Notes under the pieces: model-generated | Seen by the model: the letters and a program-made list of their open reading frames with translations, nothing else | What the model was told of the DNA's origin: nothing | The model's database searches: none | Assembly: GCA_020747015.1 (NCBI GenBank) | Contig: JAGTJM010000020.1 | Location: forward strand, 558,001 to 622,000 | Direction: 5' to 3' | Length of the DNA stretch: 64,000 nucleotides | Origin: Pyrenochaeta sp. MPI-SDFR-AT-0127 | Taxonomy: Eukaryota; Ascomycota; Dothideomycetes; Pleosporales; Cucurbitariaceae | Shown: in pieces, positions 1 through 11,686 of the stretch | How positions within the stretch are numbered: the first letter of the stretch is position 1 | Layout: each line of letters starts with the position of its first letter | Program-made: the position numbers and the translations under genes

Positions 1-18
1 GAAGTTATGTGCGCATAG

Positions 19-810
19 ATATACGGCGGAACACATAATTCTGGCCTTCCCGCGCCCCGCAACAAAATCAATAATGTAGGCCTTTCACGCAAACACCTCA
101 TCGAAGGCACAGAAGCTTCCCTGGAGCGCCTGCAGCTCTCTTATGTCGACATCTTGTACGCACACCGTCCGGACCGGTATACTCCTATTGAAGAAACAGT
201 GCGTGGATTCAACTTCCTCATCGATTCCGGCAAGGCTCTGTACTGGGGTACGAGCGAGTGGCTCGCAAGTGAGATTGAGGAAGCATGGGCTGTAGCAGAC
301 CGATTAGGGCTGATCGGCCCCATTGTCGAGCAGCCAGGGTACTCGCTGCTACGCAGGGAAAAAGTGGACGAGGAATTTGCCAATGCAAATCTCTTCACTC
401 GCCGTGGATTAGGATTGACCACCTTCTCCCCCCTCGCAGGCGGTCTGCTAACAGGTAAATACGTCGACGGCGTGCCCGAAAACTCGCGCTTGAAGCAGTC
501 AGACGACCCGTACATTCAGAGCGTGCTCAAATCCATTGGCACCGATACGTGGAATGCGCAGCAAGACAAGATCAAGCAGCTCATCAAGATTGCAGAGGGC
601 CTGGGCACAGATGTCGCTACCCTGTGCATGGCATGGGTTCTCAGCAATAAGAATGTGAGCAGTGCGATTACTGGTGCTAGCCGCCCGGAGCAGATTTATC
701 AGACTATCAAGGCGGTGGATGTTTACAGGAATCTATCGAAGGAGACGCTGGATCAGATTGAAAAGGTCATGAGGAACAAGCCTGCTGAGTTGACAAAGAG
801 ATTTATGTAG
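19..810 (+). CDS. Aldo-keto reductase, Kv-channel beta-subunit type (5' part outside the window)
   Basis: This is the 3' exon of an aldo-keto reductase resembling the voltage-gated potassium channel beta-subunit group, NADPH-dependent oxidoreductases of the cytosol. Bases 1-18 end in GCATAG and carry an in-frame stop, so they read as the tail of an intron; the exon opens at 19 with IYGGTHNSG and runs 263 codons to TAG at 808-810. Visible family features are the strand segment DILYAHRPD with its His, WGTSEW, the FSPLAGGLLTGKY segment, and the C-terminal cofactor-binding segment with SAITGASRPEQI. The N-terminal third, including the catalytic Asp, Tyr and Lys region, lies off the left edge. Family assignment is secure; the substrate is unknown. 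Confidence 0.9.
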   Translation: MYGGTHNSGLPAPRNKINNVGLSRKHLIEGTEASLERLQLSYVDILYAHRPDRYTPIEETVRGFNFLIDSGKALYWGTSEWLASEIEEAWAVADRLGLIGPIVEQPGYSLLRREKVDEEFANANLFTRRGLGLTTFSPLAGGLLTGKYVDGVPENSRLKQSDDPYIQSVLKSIGTDTWNAQQDKIKQLIKIAEGLGTDVATLCMAWVLSNKNVSSAITGASRPEQIYQTIKAVDVYRNLSKETLDQIEKVMRNKPAELTKRFM

Positions 811-1426
811 ACGGACGTCCGAATGGGGGAACATTAGTCAAAGGTTCGAAGACTGGATGACATGCCTCCTTGAAAACCAGTCGTATGTGATGTACGCCAT
901 CTTTCTTCGCAATACACTTCACTCCGTTCTCACATAGGAACTCTCTGTACAATATCGACAATCGAAAGGACTAGAGCTACTAAGCGGATTGTGGGACAGC
1001 AAGACCGATCTGAGTTGAGAGAATGCAAGGCATAAGCACAAGCATAACACACGTGTATCTGCACAGACATTGATTGGCAACAACGTCAACAGAACATCAC
1101 TCAAGTGGACATCCACCATCATTTGTCATTTTTATAAGAAAAAGATTTCATTCAGACTACACCTATAGAAGAGAGAAATCAATGAGAAAAGGAAAATCTC
1201 TGCTTCACAAACTATACTAAGCAGTAGAAGAAAACCGTTTCTGAGATAACACGCCGTAGAGCGCCCTATCTCTCAAGTCCCGTCTGGGAGTGTAGAGTTT
1301 GAAGTCGCGCCCAGCGCCTTCAGTGTAGAGAGTGTGTCATCACTAGTACCCAAGCTAAACACCTAAGACACCTCAAGAAATGAAAACTTTCCAAGCGAAT
1401 CGTATTATGGCCAGGCTACTTGAACC
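811..1426. other. Intergenic region between convergent genes
   Basis: This stretch holds the 3' flanks of the reductase and of the NBR1-like gene, which face each other. It is A/T-rich around 1130-1240. I see no coding or RNA gene here. Confidence 0.6.
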
Positions 1427-4405
1427 TTACGTCATCTCCTCGTCGCTGGCATCCAGGATATCGTACTCCTCATCGGTCATGAAGCCTTCATCATCGGAGT
1501 GAAGAGCAACACTCTCAGCATCCTCAAAGAACTCATCATCAGAAGCAACGGTGACAGTGCGGGCGAATGTGCTCTTCTCGGACACGGGTGACTCTGGCTG
1601 AGCGGTCCTCGTCTCGTAAGTGCTAGATTCCGGGGACTCCTTATCCAGTTGAGGGAATATCATGCCAGAGGCTTGAGGCTCAGGTGCACCCTGGACAGGC
1701 TTCTCCTCCACAGGTAGCTCTGCGGTAGGTTCAGGCGTAGGCTCCTCAGCCTTGGGGGTAGGTTCAGGCTTGATAGTAGCTAGAGCGGCCTCATGCTCCT
1801 TGCGTCGGTTCTCCAGGAGACGCTCAACAGCAGCCTTGCGGACGCGTTGAATGTGCTCCATTTTTTGCTGGTCGACCTGTGGTTGTACATTTTGCTGCAT
1901 CATCTTCATCCTCTCAAGTCTAGCTTGTTGGAGACGCTCATATAGGGGCATAGAAAGACAGGCGGATGCGACTTCCGGTGATGGAACTGGCGACTCTGTC
2001 ACGGGCTTGGGCTGAGAGACAGTAGGGGATGAAGGAGCAACAACGTTAATATCGCACCACAGACGGTGGCCAAATGGAATACCGTCTGCAGTCTTTAGAC
2101 GCCAGTAGGAGATGGCAGTACCCTCACGCACGGGGGCCTTCATCACAACACGGAATGAGACTTCCTCACCCGCCGGGACGGGACGGCCAATGACGTTGCT
2201 CTCGCTAGCATTGCAGAGATCGGCTTGACTTAGTGGTCGGGTGTTGTCAATGTTGAGCATATTGTCGCCGCCAACGTGTCGGACACTGCAGCCTTGGGGC
2301 CATGCATCGGGTCCAGGGTTGCGGAGGGTCCAGACCTGAACAAACTGGAAGCCAGCCCAGATCTTAGAGCCATCAAGAATTGTGTCACGAATGAAATGGG
2401 CATCGAGTCCCTGGGAGCTGGTCTCAGACTTAGGAACCGCAATTGCCTCAGTTTTAATCGTCTTGGTATCCTCAGCCGGTACGAATACCTTCTCCTGGAC
2501 AGGCTCGACAGACTCTACGAGCAGGTCACGGATAGCAATCTTCTCCTTCTTGACTGAAGGCTCCTCAGAAGGCTTCATGTCGACAATAGTCTGTACCTGG
2601 GTTGCGGCATTGGTAGAAGGAGCGGCTGGGGTGGTCTCGGTTGCCGTGGATCGCCTGAGTGGCTGGCGGTCACCCAGCCTGGCAATTGACCTTCCATTCT
2701 TGTCATCGTTCACGGTGGTCACACTCACACTGCGAACTGGAGTCTTGAACTTGATAAGAGGATGAGTGTGGTTGTGCTTGTTGCTTGGGTGTGACTCGCA
2801 GTTCTGGCAGAAGTCGGTGTCGTGGCAAACAGCACACTTGTAGCGAGTGCCCTCGATGTAAGACAAGTTCTCCTTGTCTTTACAAAGAGGTCCGTCGCAG
2901 TAGATGCCATAATGGCGGTTACCGCTGTTGATGGGTTCGGCGAGAGGTTCATAGATGGGGACAAAGCGGTGACGAGGGTGGATGAACCGGGCATTCTTAA
3001 CACAGTCGGAGCAATAGTCCCAATCTGGGCAGTTCAAGCATTTGTGGCGGACACCATAGATGAACTTGTCGCAGCCGTCGCAGACAGCCGAATGGCGGAT
3101 ATTCCTGCCAGAGTGACAGAGGAACTCGGCCAAGGTTGGAAGGACGGTCTCCGCGGTGGCAGCCTTGAAAGTGTGGCCAGGATGGTGACCGTGCTTGTTG
3201 CTCACGTGGCACGATAGGCAGAGATCGTAATCGTCGCATGAGACGCAGGTGACAAACTCTCGTTCAGGGAGAACGTTGACACAGCAGTTGCAGGTACGGG
3301 TCGGCTCGTGCTCGTGCTCGCACGCCGCAGACTCCTTCTCCTCGGTAAAAGCGCCCGGAACCTCGTGGTGCTCCTCGGGCCTGACCTTTGGTGCGATGCG
3401 CTGAGTGGTGCTGTTGACAACGCATCCATTCTTCACAAAGCGCTTGACCATCCAGTGGCCTGTTCCAGGGCAATGGACACCATCGTCGACACAAGCGGGG
3501 CAGAGGTCGTAGTCGCCACCGTCACAGACGCTGCAGTGGAAGTGTTCGTCCTCCATGGGGTGGTTGCAGTTGTTGCAGTACACGACCCAGGAGGTGCACG
3601 TATTGCTCGGCTTCGGGCGGAATGCGAGGCCGGGTGTGAAGTCGGGGGTTGCGAGGTTGCTGAAAAGGCCTAGTCATGGTGTTAGTGGACCGTCGTGCAG
3701 CGAGTCCGGTTACACTTACTCTGACGAGCGGTGAAGGATCGTGGCACGGGGGCCTCATCCTCAGCTTCGACCGGCTTGGACGGCGAAACGGGGCTGATGG
3801 GCTCAAACTTGGGTGCCGGGGGGTTTGCACCGGGAGAGTGTGCAATGACTGGAGAGATGGGTGCAATGCTGTGGGGTATCAAGGTAGCGGTGCTCAGTCG
3901 ATGGAGCGAAGAGGGAGGGCTGGGCATGACCTCGCGGGCGGGAGCTGGCGGAGCAGGAGTGGGGAGCTCGGGTTGCTCGCCAGGAATCGTGGCCTTGAGA
4001 CGAAGCTTGAGCTTCGCTTTGGCAGCTCGGAAAAGTGTCTTGTAGACCTGGGGCTTGTCGGAGTCTAGGGTGACGTACGAAGCCGCCGAGTCGGAGTAGC
4101 GCTCGAAGACGACGTGCTCGTCCGGCTGGATTTGGAGGGCGCTTCGAAGCTGCAAAGGTGAGGCTGTCAGTTTATCGCATTCTTGGAGTTGCTGGAGCTG
4201 CTGCAAGCTCCAACATGGCAAGCCAGGGCGAGCCAGGCGGCAGCCTGGCCATCCGAGGCAGTTTGAGTAGAGCACAACGCACCTTGTCGGGAAGCACATG
4301 GGCTCCAAGGTCCTTTAGCGGAAGCTTGAACTTCTTTGTCTGGCCACGGAACAGGATCTTGACCACGATGGGCGTGTCCAGGGTGACGGGCACGTTGGTC
4401 GCCAT
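1427..4405 (-). CDS. NBR1-like selective autophagy receptor (PB1, four ZZ fingers, FW domain)
   Basis: Three exons (4405-4283, 4149-3720, 3669-1427) join in phase to 931 residues; the introns are 133 and 50 nt. Residues about 9-85 form a PB1 domain beginning with PIVVKILFRGQTKKF. Four ZZ zinc fingers follow at about 215-258, 310-353, 379-420 and 440-491, each with CxxC pairs and closing His residues. An NBR1-type FW (four-tryptophan) domain spans about 607-729, with KIWAGFQFVQVWTLRNPG. The acidic tail ends in EEYDILDASDEE, and YDIL at 920-923 fits a YxxL Atg8-interacting motif. NBR1 proteins bring cargo to Atg8 membranes or the vacuole. The cargo here is unknown. The start is the first ATG in frame with PB1. 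Confidence 0.92.
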
Positions 4406-5335
4406 GGGGGGCAAGTGAGGCTGGCCGACGTAATAGATGGGAAGGGAGGAGCAAAGAGCGGCCACTGCAAGCTCGCCGCCTCAAGGGTCAACGAGAAGGA
4501 TGCTGCAGCTGGACAAAGAGTTGCGGATGGGGGTGGTTGATGGGGGAGAGTGTCGAGGAGGTGGAGGTGGAGGTGGAGCTTGGTAAGGTGTAGACCGGGA
4601 GAGGTAGTTGCCTTGAGCGGCCAAGTGGGGTCTGTGAGCACCAACACCGGATGCTAGCTTCAGGCCGGCCCACTTGCGAAAGGCAGCAATAGACGTCGTC
4701 AGCCGGTGAAGAGCACACGAGGAATGCTGCGAGACTCCCTGATTGCCCTTGCGCTGTTCGCTGCGGGCCTGTAGCTTGCGTGAAGGGCAACGATGCAGAC
4801 GGTGCACGTGACGCCCATGACGCCCGTGACGCGCACGATAACGTTTCACCGGTACGATAGAGATGGCGCTAGCACCCACGGGAGACTGGCAACGTGATGC
4901 AGGCGCTTGAGTGCTTTGTGCTGCTCGAGTGGTAGCCATTTGATTAAACACCGCTGCTTGACCGCAGCCATTCAGCCGCCAGCCGACAGACAAGCTGGTG
5001 CGTTTGTGAGTGCAGTGAACCGTGGGGGAGAGAGGAGACATGAGCGTCATGGACTGTCGTGGGCCAACAGTCATCACCGCATACAATCACGCACTTTGGT
5101 AAGGGCGGCTTTAGACAGCACTATGAGACAAGAGAGGAATCTAGATGTAACAGCATTCCATTCACCAAATCTGTGCAGACTCAAGTCACCAGCTCAAGCC
5201 TCGGAGTCGCTGTGCTTAATGCCGTGACTAAGCCCTGGCTCCACCAGCGGTGCTAAATGCTAGCTTCATGCAAGCGAAAATCCGAGCTACAGAAAAAGTT
5301 CCTAGCCCAGTCCATCCACAACATACCACACCACC
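4406..5335. promoter_or_regulatory. Shared upstream region of NBR1-like gene and NOP13
   Basis: The 930-nt gap separates two divergent starts and must contain both promoters. A GGAGGT-like hexamer repeat lies at about 4556-4580. I see no gene; open frames here lack family motifs or conserved starts. Confidence 0.5.
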
Positions 5336-6646
5336 ATGTCGAAAACTGCAGATATGGAGCCACAAGAGGATATTCATTCTGTGTCCAAAAAGGAGCGCCG
5401 AGAAAAGAAGGAGAAGAAGGAGAAAAAAGACAAGAAGCGCTCGAAATCCAAGTCTGAGCCAGAAGTGGAAGCGCCCGAAGTGGACGACGCATCAAGTGAG
5501 ACGCCAGCAAAGAAACGCAAACGAGAAGCTCTTGTCGATGAAATCGAGATCGACGTGAATCTGCCCGAGCCCGCCTCCAAAAAAGCCGCCCGCAAAGCGA
5601 AGAAAGCAAAGTTGAACCCCACACCTGCTGTTGACGGCGATGGAAAGGATACAAAGGCTGCAGGTGAGGTGAAGGAGGACAAGGACCAAGCAGGAAAGCG
5701 CTCAGAATTTGGTGTCTGGATTGGCAACCTGCCATGGTCTGCCACCAAGGATTCGCTGCGCAAGTTCATGGTCGACAATGCGGAGCTCAAGAGCGAACAG
5801 ATCACCAGGGTACATCTACCTCCACCCACGAAGCCAGTCAACCCCAGCTGGACCACCAAGCCTTTGAACAAAGGCTTTGCTTACGTCGACTTTTCCACCG
5901 AATTGGCCATGTACACCGCCATTGCCTTGACGGAGACGAAGATGGACGGCCGTGCTCTGCTTATCAAGAATGCAAAGAGCTTTGAAGGGCGGCCAGACAA
6001 GCCCAAGACAGAGGAAACACAGAATTCTGCTCATGGTGCTAGAGGCGCGGTCAAAGAAGGTCATCCTCCAAACAAGCGCGTATTTGTCGGCAATCTCTCC
6101 TTCGACGTCACAAAGGAGGACCTTGAGGCACATTATGCCCAGTGTGGGCCTGTCGAACATATCCACATGGCGACATTCGAAGATTCAGGAAAGTGCAAGG
6201 GCTACGCATGGGTCACATTTGGCGATATCGAAGCTGCAACATCAGCCGTCAAGGGGTTCGTATTCAAAGATCCATCAGATTTCAAAGCCAAGAAGAAAGA
6301 CAAGGAGGACAGCGATGACGAAGAAGACGCAAAGAAGAGTGGGAAGAAGAGGAAGTGGTTACTCAACAAGCTCTTCGGCAGAGAACTTCGCTGCGAATTC
6401 GCCGAGGATTCTACCACGCGCTACAACAAGCGTTACGGCAAGGACAAGGAGCACGAGGCTGTGGAAGGCGTTAATCCAGATCGGTGGAAGAATTTCAGCA
6501 AGGGCGACGACCAGAGAGCAGGAAAGAGGGATTCTCGTAGAAAGGTAGATCCGCGGACTATCAAGAGCGGCGCAGCTCACTCGAGCGCCCCACGAGCCAG
6601 CCAGGCTATCGTGGAGTCGCAGGGCAAGAAGACCACCTTTGAGTGA
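5336..6646 (+). CDS. NOP13: Nucleolar RNA-binding protein Nop13
   Basis: This single-exon gene encodes 436 residues. The N-terminus is a long Lys/Arg/Glu-rich tract (about 18-95) typical of nucleolar proteins. RRM1 covers about 125-212 with RNP2-like VWIGNLPW and RNP1-like KGFAYVDF. RRM2 starts at about 247 with RVFVGNLSF and KGYAWVTF, and is interrupted by a charged insertion (KKKDKEDSDDEEDAKKS) before its last strand, as in fungal Nop13. The family is associated with pre-ribosomal particles in the nucleolus. ATG at 5336 is chosen because it precedes the basic tract; a second ATG at codon 7 is possible. Confidence 0.9.
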   Translation: MSKTADMEPQEDIHSVSKKERREKKEKKEKKDKKRSKSKSEPEVEAPEVDDASSETPAKKRKREALVDEIEIDVNLPEPASKKAARKAKKAKLNPTPAVDGDGKDTKAAGEVKEDKDQAGKRSEFGVWIGNLPWSATKDSLRKFMVDNAELKSEQITRVHLPPPTKPVNPSWTTKPLNKGFAYVDFSTELAMYTAIALTETKMDGRALLIKNAKSFEGRPDKPKTEETQNSAHGARGAVKEGHPPNKRVFVGNLSFDVTKEDLEAHYAQCGPVEHIHMATFEDSGKCKGYAWVTFGDIEAATSAVKGFVFKDPSDFKAKKKDKEDSDDEEDAKKSGKKRKWLLNKLFGRELRCEFAEDSTTRYNKRYGKDKEHEAVEGVNPDRWKNFSKGDDQRAGKRDSRRKVDPRTIKSGAAHSSAPRASQAIVESQGKKTTFE

Positions 6647-6912
6647 GCTTGGATGAACTTGCTACACGGTATCAGTGCCAGTTAGGCAACTATTCTGGGT
6701 AGCAAAGGACTTCAGGCTCCTCTCACTGCGGCAGGCATGAACGAGAGCTGTTGACGGCAGGTGCAGGCGACCAGATCCATATAGCAGATGATTTTCCACG
6801 ACTCTGGCCTCTAAGCACCTATTACTATCAATACGCCTGAAGCACCCCGCAGCCCTGCCTAATTCTTTTTTGACTCTCACATTGATACCTAAAAAATTCA
6901 GCAACTCAAAAC

Positions 6913-8354
6913 ATGTCCAACCTCAAGCGCATCAATGTTGTTCCCAATCCGGCCTTCGAACGCGCTGGTGCCAAAAGCTACGCAAGCCTCCTGAAGAAGT
7001 ATGACTTTGCTCCCACAACCGCTGGACCCTTTCAAAAAGTCGATGTTGCCAAGAAATCTTTCAAAAACACATTCAAGCCGAAGAGCAAGAAAGATACCAA
7101 ACCTGTCCTTCGCAAGGTCGAAGAGGATGGCAAGCCTGGTGAGGTCAAGGCCGAAGATCAGCAGAACGACACTCTCTATATATGCCCCGTTGAAATAGGC
7201 ACACCCCCTCAAGCACTTAACCTGCACTTCGACACAGGTAGCTCAGATCTCTAGGTGAATTAATTGTAGCCTGGAAATCCTCGTCACGCAATATGCTTGT
7301 CGATTGGTTCAGTGTATTGCGTGGCCATCCAGGCTAATACGTGTGCAGGTGTGGTCTACCGAGCTTGACAAAGCTACCAAACGTAACGGAGCTAAGAAAC
7401 ACAACATTTTCGACCCCAAGAAGAGCTCTAGCTTCCGGAAGATGCCCGGCAGTTCCTGGAAAATCCGCTATGGAGATGGATCAACTGCTTCCGGGACCGT
7501 TGGTACCGATCATGTAACGCTTGGCGGACTATGCGTCGAAAATCAGGCTATCGAGCTGGCAAGCAAGCTCTCGCCACAGTGTAGGGCCCTTGTATAAGTA
7601 GCTACTATTTACTCATTCTGACTATCTAGTCATCAAAGGCGCGGGCGATGGGCTACTAGGCCTTGCGTTTGGCAAAATCAATACTGTAAAGCCTAAGTCG
7701 GTGGCCACACCGGTCGAGCAGATGATCACCCAAGACGATATTCCAGACGACAAGGAGCTATTTACGTGTTACTTGGGCTCCTGGCGCGACAAGGAAGAGG
7801 ACGACCACGGCGAGAGTTTCTACACTTTCGGATATATCGATCAAGACGTGCTTCTACGCTGTGGCGGTAGTGAGCCGCACTATGTGCCTGTCGATACCAC
7901 GAAGGGGTTTTGGCAGTTCCAAAGCCCATCGGCTTCGGTAAATGGTTACCAAATCGACAGGCCAGGCAACACAGCCATTGCCGACACCGGAACAACCCTT
8001 GCCCTGGTCTCAGATGATCTGTGTAAAGCCATCTACGACGCCATTCCCGGCGCCAAATTCGACGAGAAGAACCAAGGATGGACATTCCCTATCGGTACAC
8101 CCATCGAGAAGCTGCCCAGGATCATGTTTGCGGTTGGTGACAAGCAATTCGAGATACAGAAGGAGGACTTCGGCTTCGCCAAGTGTGGAAAAGGCATGCA
8201 GTATGGTGGAATTCAGTCCAGAGGCGATAGCAAGTTTGACATTCTTGGTGATACATGGTTGAAGGCAGTCTATGCAATCTTCGATCAAGGAAGGAAGAGA
8301 TTTGGAGTCGTGCAGCGTGTGGAAAAAGAGCAGAATGTCGCTATACCAATTTGA
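6913..8354 (+). pseudogene. A1-family aspartic protease with an in-frame TAG at the first active-site motif
   Basis: Exons 6913-7254, 7349-7580 and 7630-8354 would give a 432-residue pepsin-like protease. The first catalytic motif is FDTGSSDL, the flap has YGDGSTASGTVG, and the second catalytic motif is IADTGTTLALVSD. Relatives have Trp after DTGSSDL. Here the codon is TAG (7252-7254), directly before the GT donor at 7255, and exon 2 resumes in phase with VWSTELDK, so one base (7253) separates it from TGG. No other donor both removes the stop and keeps the frame. The rest of the frame is intact and conserved, which argues for a recent mutation, a sequence error, or mRNA-level correction. No N-terminal signal peptide is visible, unusual for a family that is normally secreted or vacuolar. 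Confidence 0.8.
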
Positions 8355-8673
8355 ACATTCGCTGATCTTATTTAGTGACTGGGAGACCTCATTCTTACTC
8401 ACCTAAATTACCTCATATCTGCTTCACCTTAAATTCTAGCCAGTGACTATGTGTCCCAATTGATGGCTTGAAAGTACAAAACACGTTCGCACGGAATTGG
8501 TGACTGACATGTGGCTGCTCACGATCTGGGAATCCTACATACATGATGCCAGTCGTTCGACAGAGCGAAACGTTTGCCAAGAATGCACGGGCAACCCCGC
8601 TGCTGGTCATCGTCCGACTTTCTGACATCAACAACAACTTTGGACAACCTATGAATACGAACCAATATCAGAA
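8355..8673. other. Intergenic region between aspartic protease and MetAP2
   Basis: This is the 3' flank of the protease and the promoter of the MetAP2 gene. Both genes lie on the + strand. I see nothing else in it. Confidence 0.5.
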
Positions 8674-10275
8674 ATGGGATCCAAGACACCGAATGACCAC
8701 CGTCGAGGCCCAAATGGTATGGTCCAAGAGGATCTGCCTTGCATTATTCGCTAACCCGACCCGATGAGTAGATTCTTCTGCACAGGCTGCAATTGCTTCA
8801 GTCAATCCCCAAAAGCCAGCTGCAGCAAGTGGGCTACTTCACGGTGCACTCGAAGGGCAAGACGAAGACGGAGAGGGCGATGACGACGAGGAAGATATTG
8901 GAGCTGACCTGAAAACTGGTGATCAGCCCACCAATAGTGAGCCAATATTCCAAATCAATCCAATCCAAGAAAGAAACTAAGTCCAGAAGGCAAGAAGAAG
9001 AAAAGAAAGAGCAACAGGAAGAAAAAGAAATCCCTAGGTGGACAGCAGACTGTTCCGCCACGGGTTGCACTCGCGAATCTCTTCAACGAGAAGCAATATC
9101 CCGAAGGCGAGATTGTCGAGTATGCAACACGTTGTGATAATCTACAACGAACCACGGCTGAGGAAATCCGTCACCTGTCTGTCGTGGACAACATGAATGA
9201 CGAGTATCTGAATGATTATCGCAAAGCCGCCGAAGTCCATCGCCAGGTCCGCCAGCATGTGCAGACAATCACCAAGCCCGGCATTTCCATGACCCAGCTT
9301 GTCCAAGAAATTGAGACTGGCGTTCGAGCACTGACCGGCCATCAAGGTCTTGAGACCGGAGACTCTCTCAAAGCGGGCTTGGGATTCCCGATTGGTCTTT
9401 GCTTGAACAACGTTGGTGCTCACTGGACACCGAACCCTGGAGCTAAAGAGGTTATCCTCCAGAACGATGATGTTCTGAAAGTCGATTTCGGAGTTCATGT
9501 CAACGGCCGTATTGTTGATAGCGCTTTTACTGTGGCTTTCAACCCCGTCTACGACAACCTGCTTACGGCAGTCAAAGCAGCCACCAATACTGGACTCAAG
9601 GTAAGCGAATTGCACTGCATGCCATACGTATATCTAAGCAAAGTCTCTAGGAAGCTGGTATCGATGCCAGAATCGACCACATTAGTGCAGAGGTCCAAGA
9701 AGTAATGGAGAGCTACGAAGTCGAGCTGAATGGAAAGACGATACCCGTCAAAGCAATTCGGAACATCACTGGCCACAACATCTTGCGCTACAAGATCCAT
9801 GGCGACAAGCAGGTTCCCTTTATCAAGACGAGTACCAATCAACGCATGGAAGAAGGCGATGTGTTCGCAATTGAAACGTTTGGCAGCACTGGCAAGGCGT
9901 ACCTTAGAGACGACATAGGGGTCTACGGCTATGGACGCAATGAACATGCAAACACTGCTGGTCTTCATCATGCGTCCGCCAAGTCGCTGCTAAAGACGAT
10001 TGATCAGAACTTCGGGACACTGGTCTTTGCCCGGCGTCAGCTTGAGCACATTGGGGTGAAGAATTACCACCTCGGGATGAGATCGCTCGTTTCCAACGGC
10101 ATTGTTGATTGTTATGCACCCTTGGTCGATGTTGCTGGCTCTTATGTTGCGCAGTTTGAACATGTCAGTATGGTCTGCGAAGTAAGAGGTGTAATATGCT
10201 AACATGAAAATGTAATAGACTATCCTGCTTCGTCCCAATTGCAAGGAGGTGATCTCTCGAGGAGACGATTACTAG
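8674..10275 (+). CDS. Methionine aminopeptidase 2
   Basis: Five exons (8674-8716, 8802-8936, 8987-9600, 9651-10163, 10219-10275) join in phase to 453 residues; introns are 85, 50, 50 and 55 nt. The protein starts [14 protein letters not shown], has an acidic stretch and then the Lys/Arg-rich tract ([13 protein letters not shown]) that marks type 2 enzymes, followed by the M24 peptidase fold. Metal and catalytic residues expected for MetAP2 are present: His205 (GAHWTPN), Asp226 and Asp237 (VDFG, IVDSAF), His306 (TGHNI), Glu339 (AIETF) and Glu434 (QFEH). It removes initiator methionine from nascent cytosolic proteins. The short first exon was placed because it restores the conserved N-terminus. 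Many Pleosporales carry more than one MetAP2 copy; I cannot tell which this is. Confidence 0.93.
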
Positions 10276-11686
10276 AAAGAGGGAAGGTTGGTACTAAAAT
10301 TGATTGTGGAAGTGCTTGCTGCAAGTATTTCATTATGTGTATCCCTGACTTCAACAGTCCTGGAGAACACCTTAAGAGAGCCTTTCAACATGCCTCTATT
10401 ACGCACTAGTTGCTCATAACACTCGTTTGAACTATCAGATATTGAGAAGACCACGCAATGCTGTATTCTGTCTAGAGATGATGGACAATTTCTTCTCTGA
10501 CAGACAGATGCGATATAGCGAAGTCCTACGTGAAAGCCATGAAATCGAAAGTAGAAAATGTCTAGTAAGATCTAGGCGCGGCTTGCACCAGTACACCAGT
10601 GCTGAAGTAGAGCGATCAACATGTCGTCACGCGTTAATGACGTACAACAGTCAACAAACGCGTCCGCCAACTTGCTGACGACGACGCAGATGTAAGCAGC
10701 AAACAAAGACAAGCGATCAAACCTGGAGTTGGTCGCAGCAAAGATGATCAAGGCTCCTGATGTTTCGCAGCTTTGACAGATGATAGCTGAGGAGGAGAGA
10801 AGACCGGCAACGAGCTTAGTACAAAAAACGAAAAGATTAGCGACGAGTTTGCGCGTAGAGGACTGCTGGGAGCCGTTGGTGCGGGGATGCTGTTGGCTGC
10901 ATGCGACCGCTCACCACGAGCCGATAGCGTCATTGTTTTGCGCTTGGGTGCGGGCCAAACGCGAACTTGCCAGCCAAGGCCGCCCTGCTGTGCTGAAGCC
11001 ATGCGAGTCCAACGGATCTACAGGCAAACAAAAATAAACCAAAGTGCCTGTGTGTGTTCAACCAGGGCTACGCAAACATTTGGCCAGTAATGGGTGGCGC
11101 ATAGGGAGAATTTTGCGTCCTTGTACCCATGGTCTGGTGGAGCGCGTTGATCACGGGATGCGCACGGATGTGTATGACCAGGTTAGGACCACAACCCGGC
11201 GTAATTCGTCCCTTTGCGACGTCTGCGGCTCTGCGATTATCCTCTATCGATAGCAATTCACTGACTTGACGCCGGGCAGCTGCCGTCGTATCTCTGTTGT
11301 GCGTTGTTCTCTCCCCCCGTCCATCTCAGTCATTGCCACGCTGCGCTAGCCGTTGTTTCGTCGCGTCGCGGAATAACAAACAGCACGTCGACGTAGCCTC
11401 CCGCCGTCTCCTCGACACCGCCTGCTACCATACCACCGCTTACCGTCCGCCGCGGCCCCGAGAACCACTTCACCTGGCGCCAAATCGCTTAAGGAAGCAG
11501 ACCCCGACCTTCACGGTAAGCTGCATCCCTCCGCATGTCGAGTCGCGGTGGGGCGAGGCAAGAGGCGCAACGGCTCAACTGGCTCGTCGCTCCCACGGCG
11601 CTGGAACCACGTAACAAATAAATACGTGCTACAACCCTCGCTGACCTTTGACATTCTTTTACAGAGTCTTCCCGCGCACATGCAAA
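10276..11686. promoter_or_regulatory. Upstream region of the forkhead gene, with a likely 5'-UTR intron
   Basis: No gene is supported here. A probable untranslated-leader intron runs from the donor CGGTAAGC (intron from 11516) to the acceptor TTTTACAG ending at 11664. This is why the downstream start is placed at 11687 rather than at the in-frame ATG at 11648. Confidence 0.45.

Noticed and set aside
7239..7348. An alternative donor at 7239 that would remove the TAG from the aspartic protease
   Set aside because: It shifts the frame relative to exon 2 and deletes the SSDL part of the catalytic motif.
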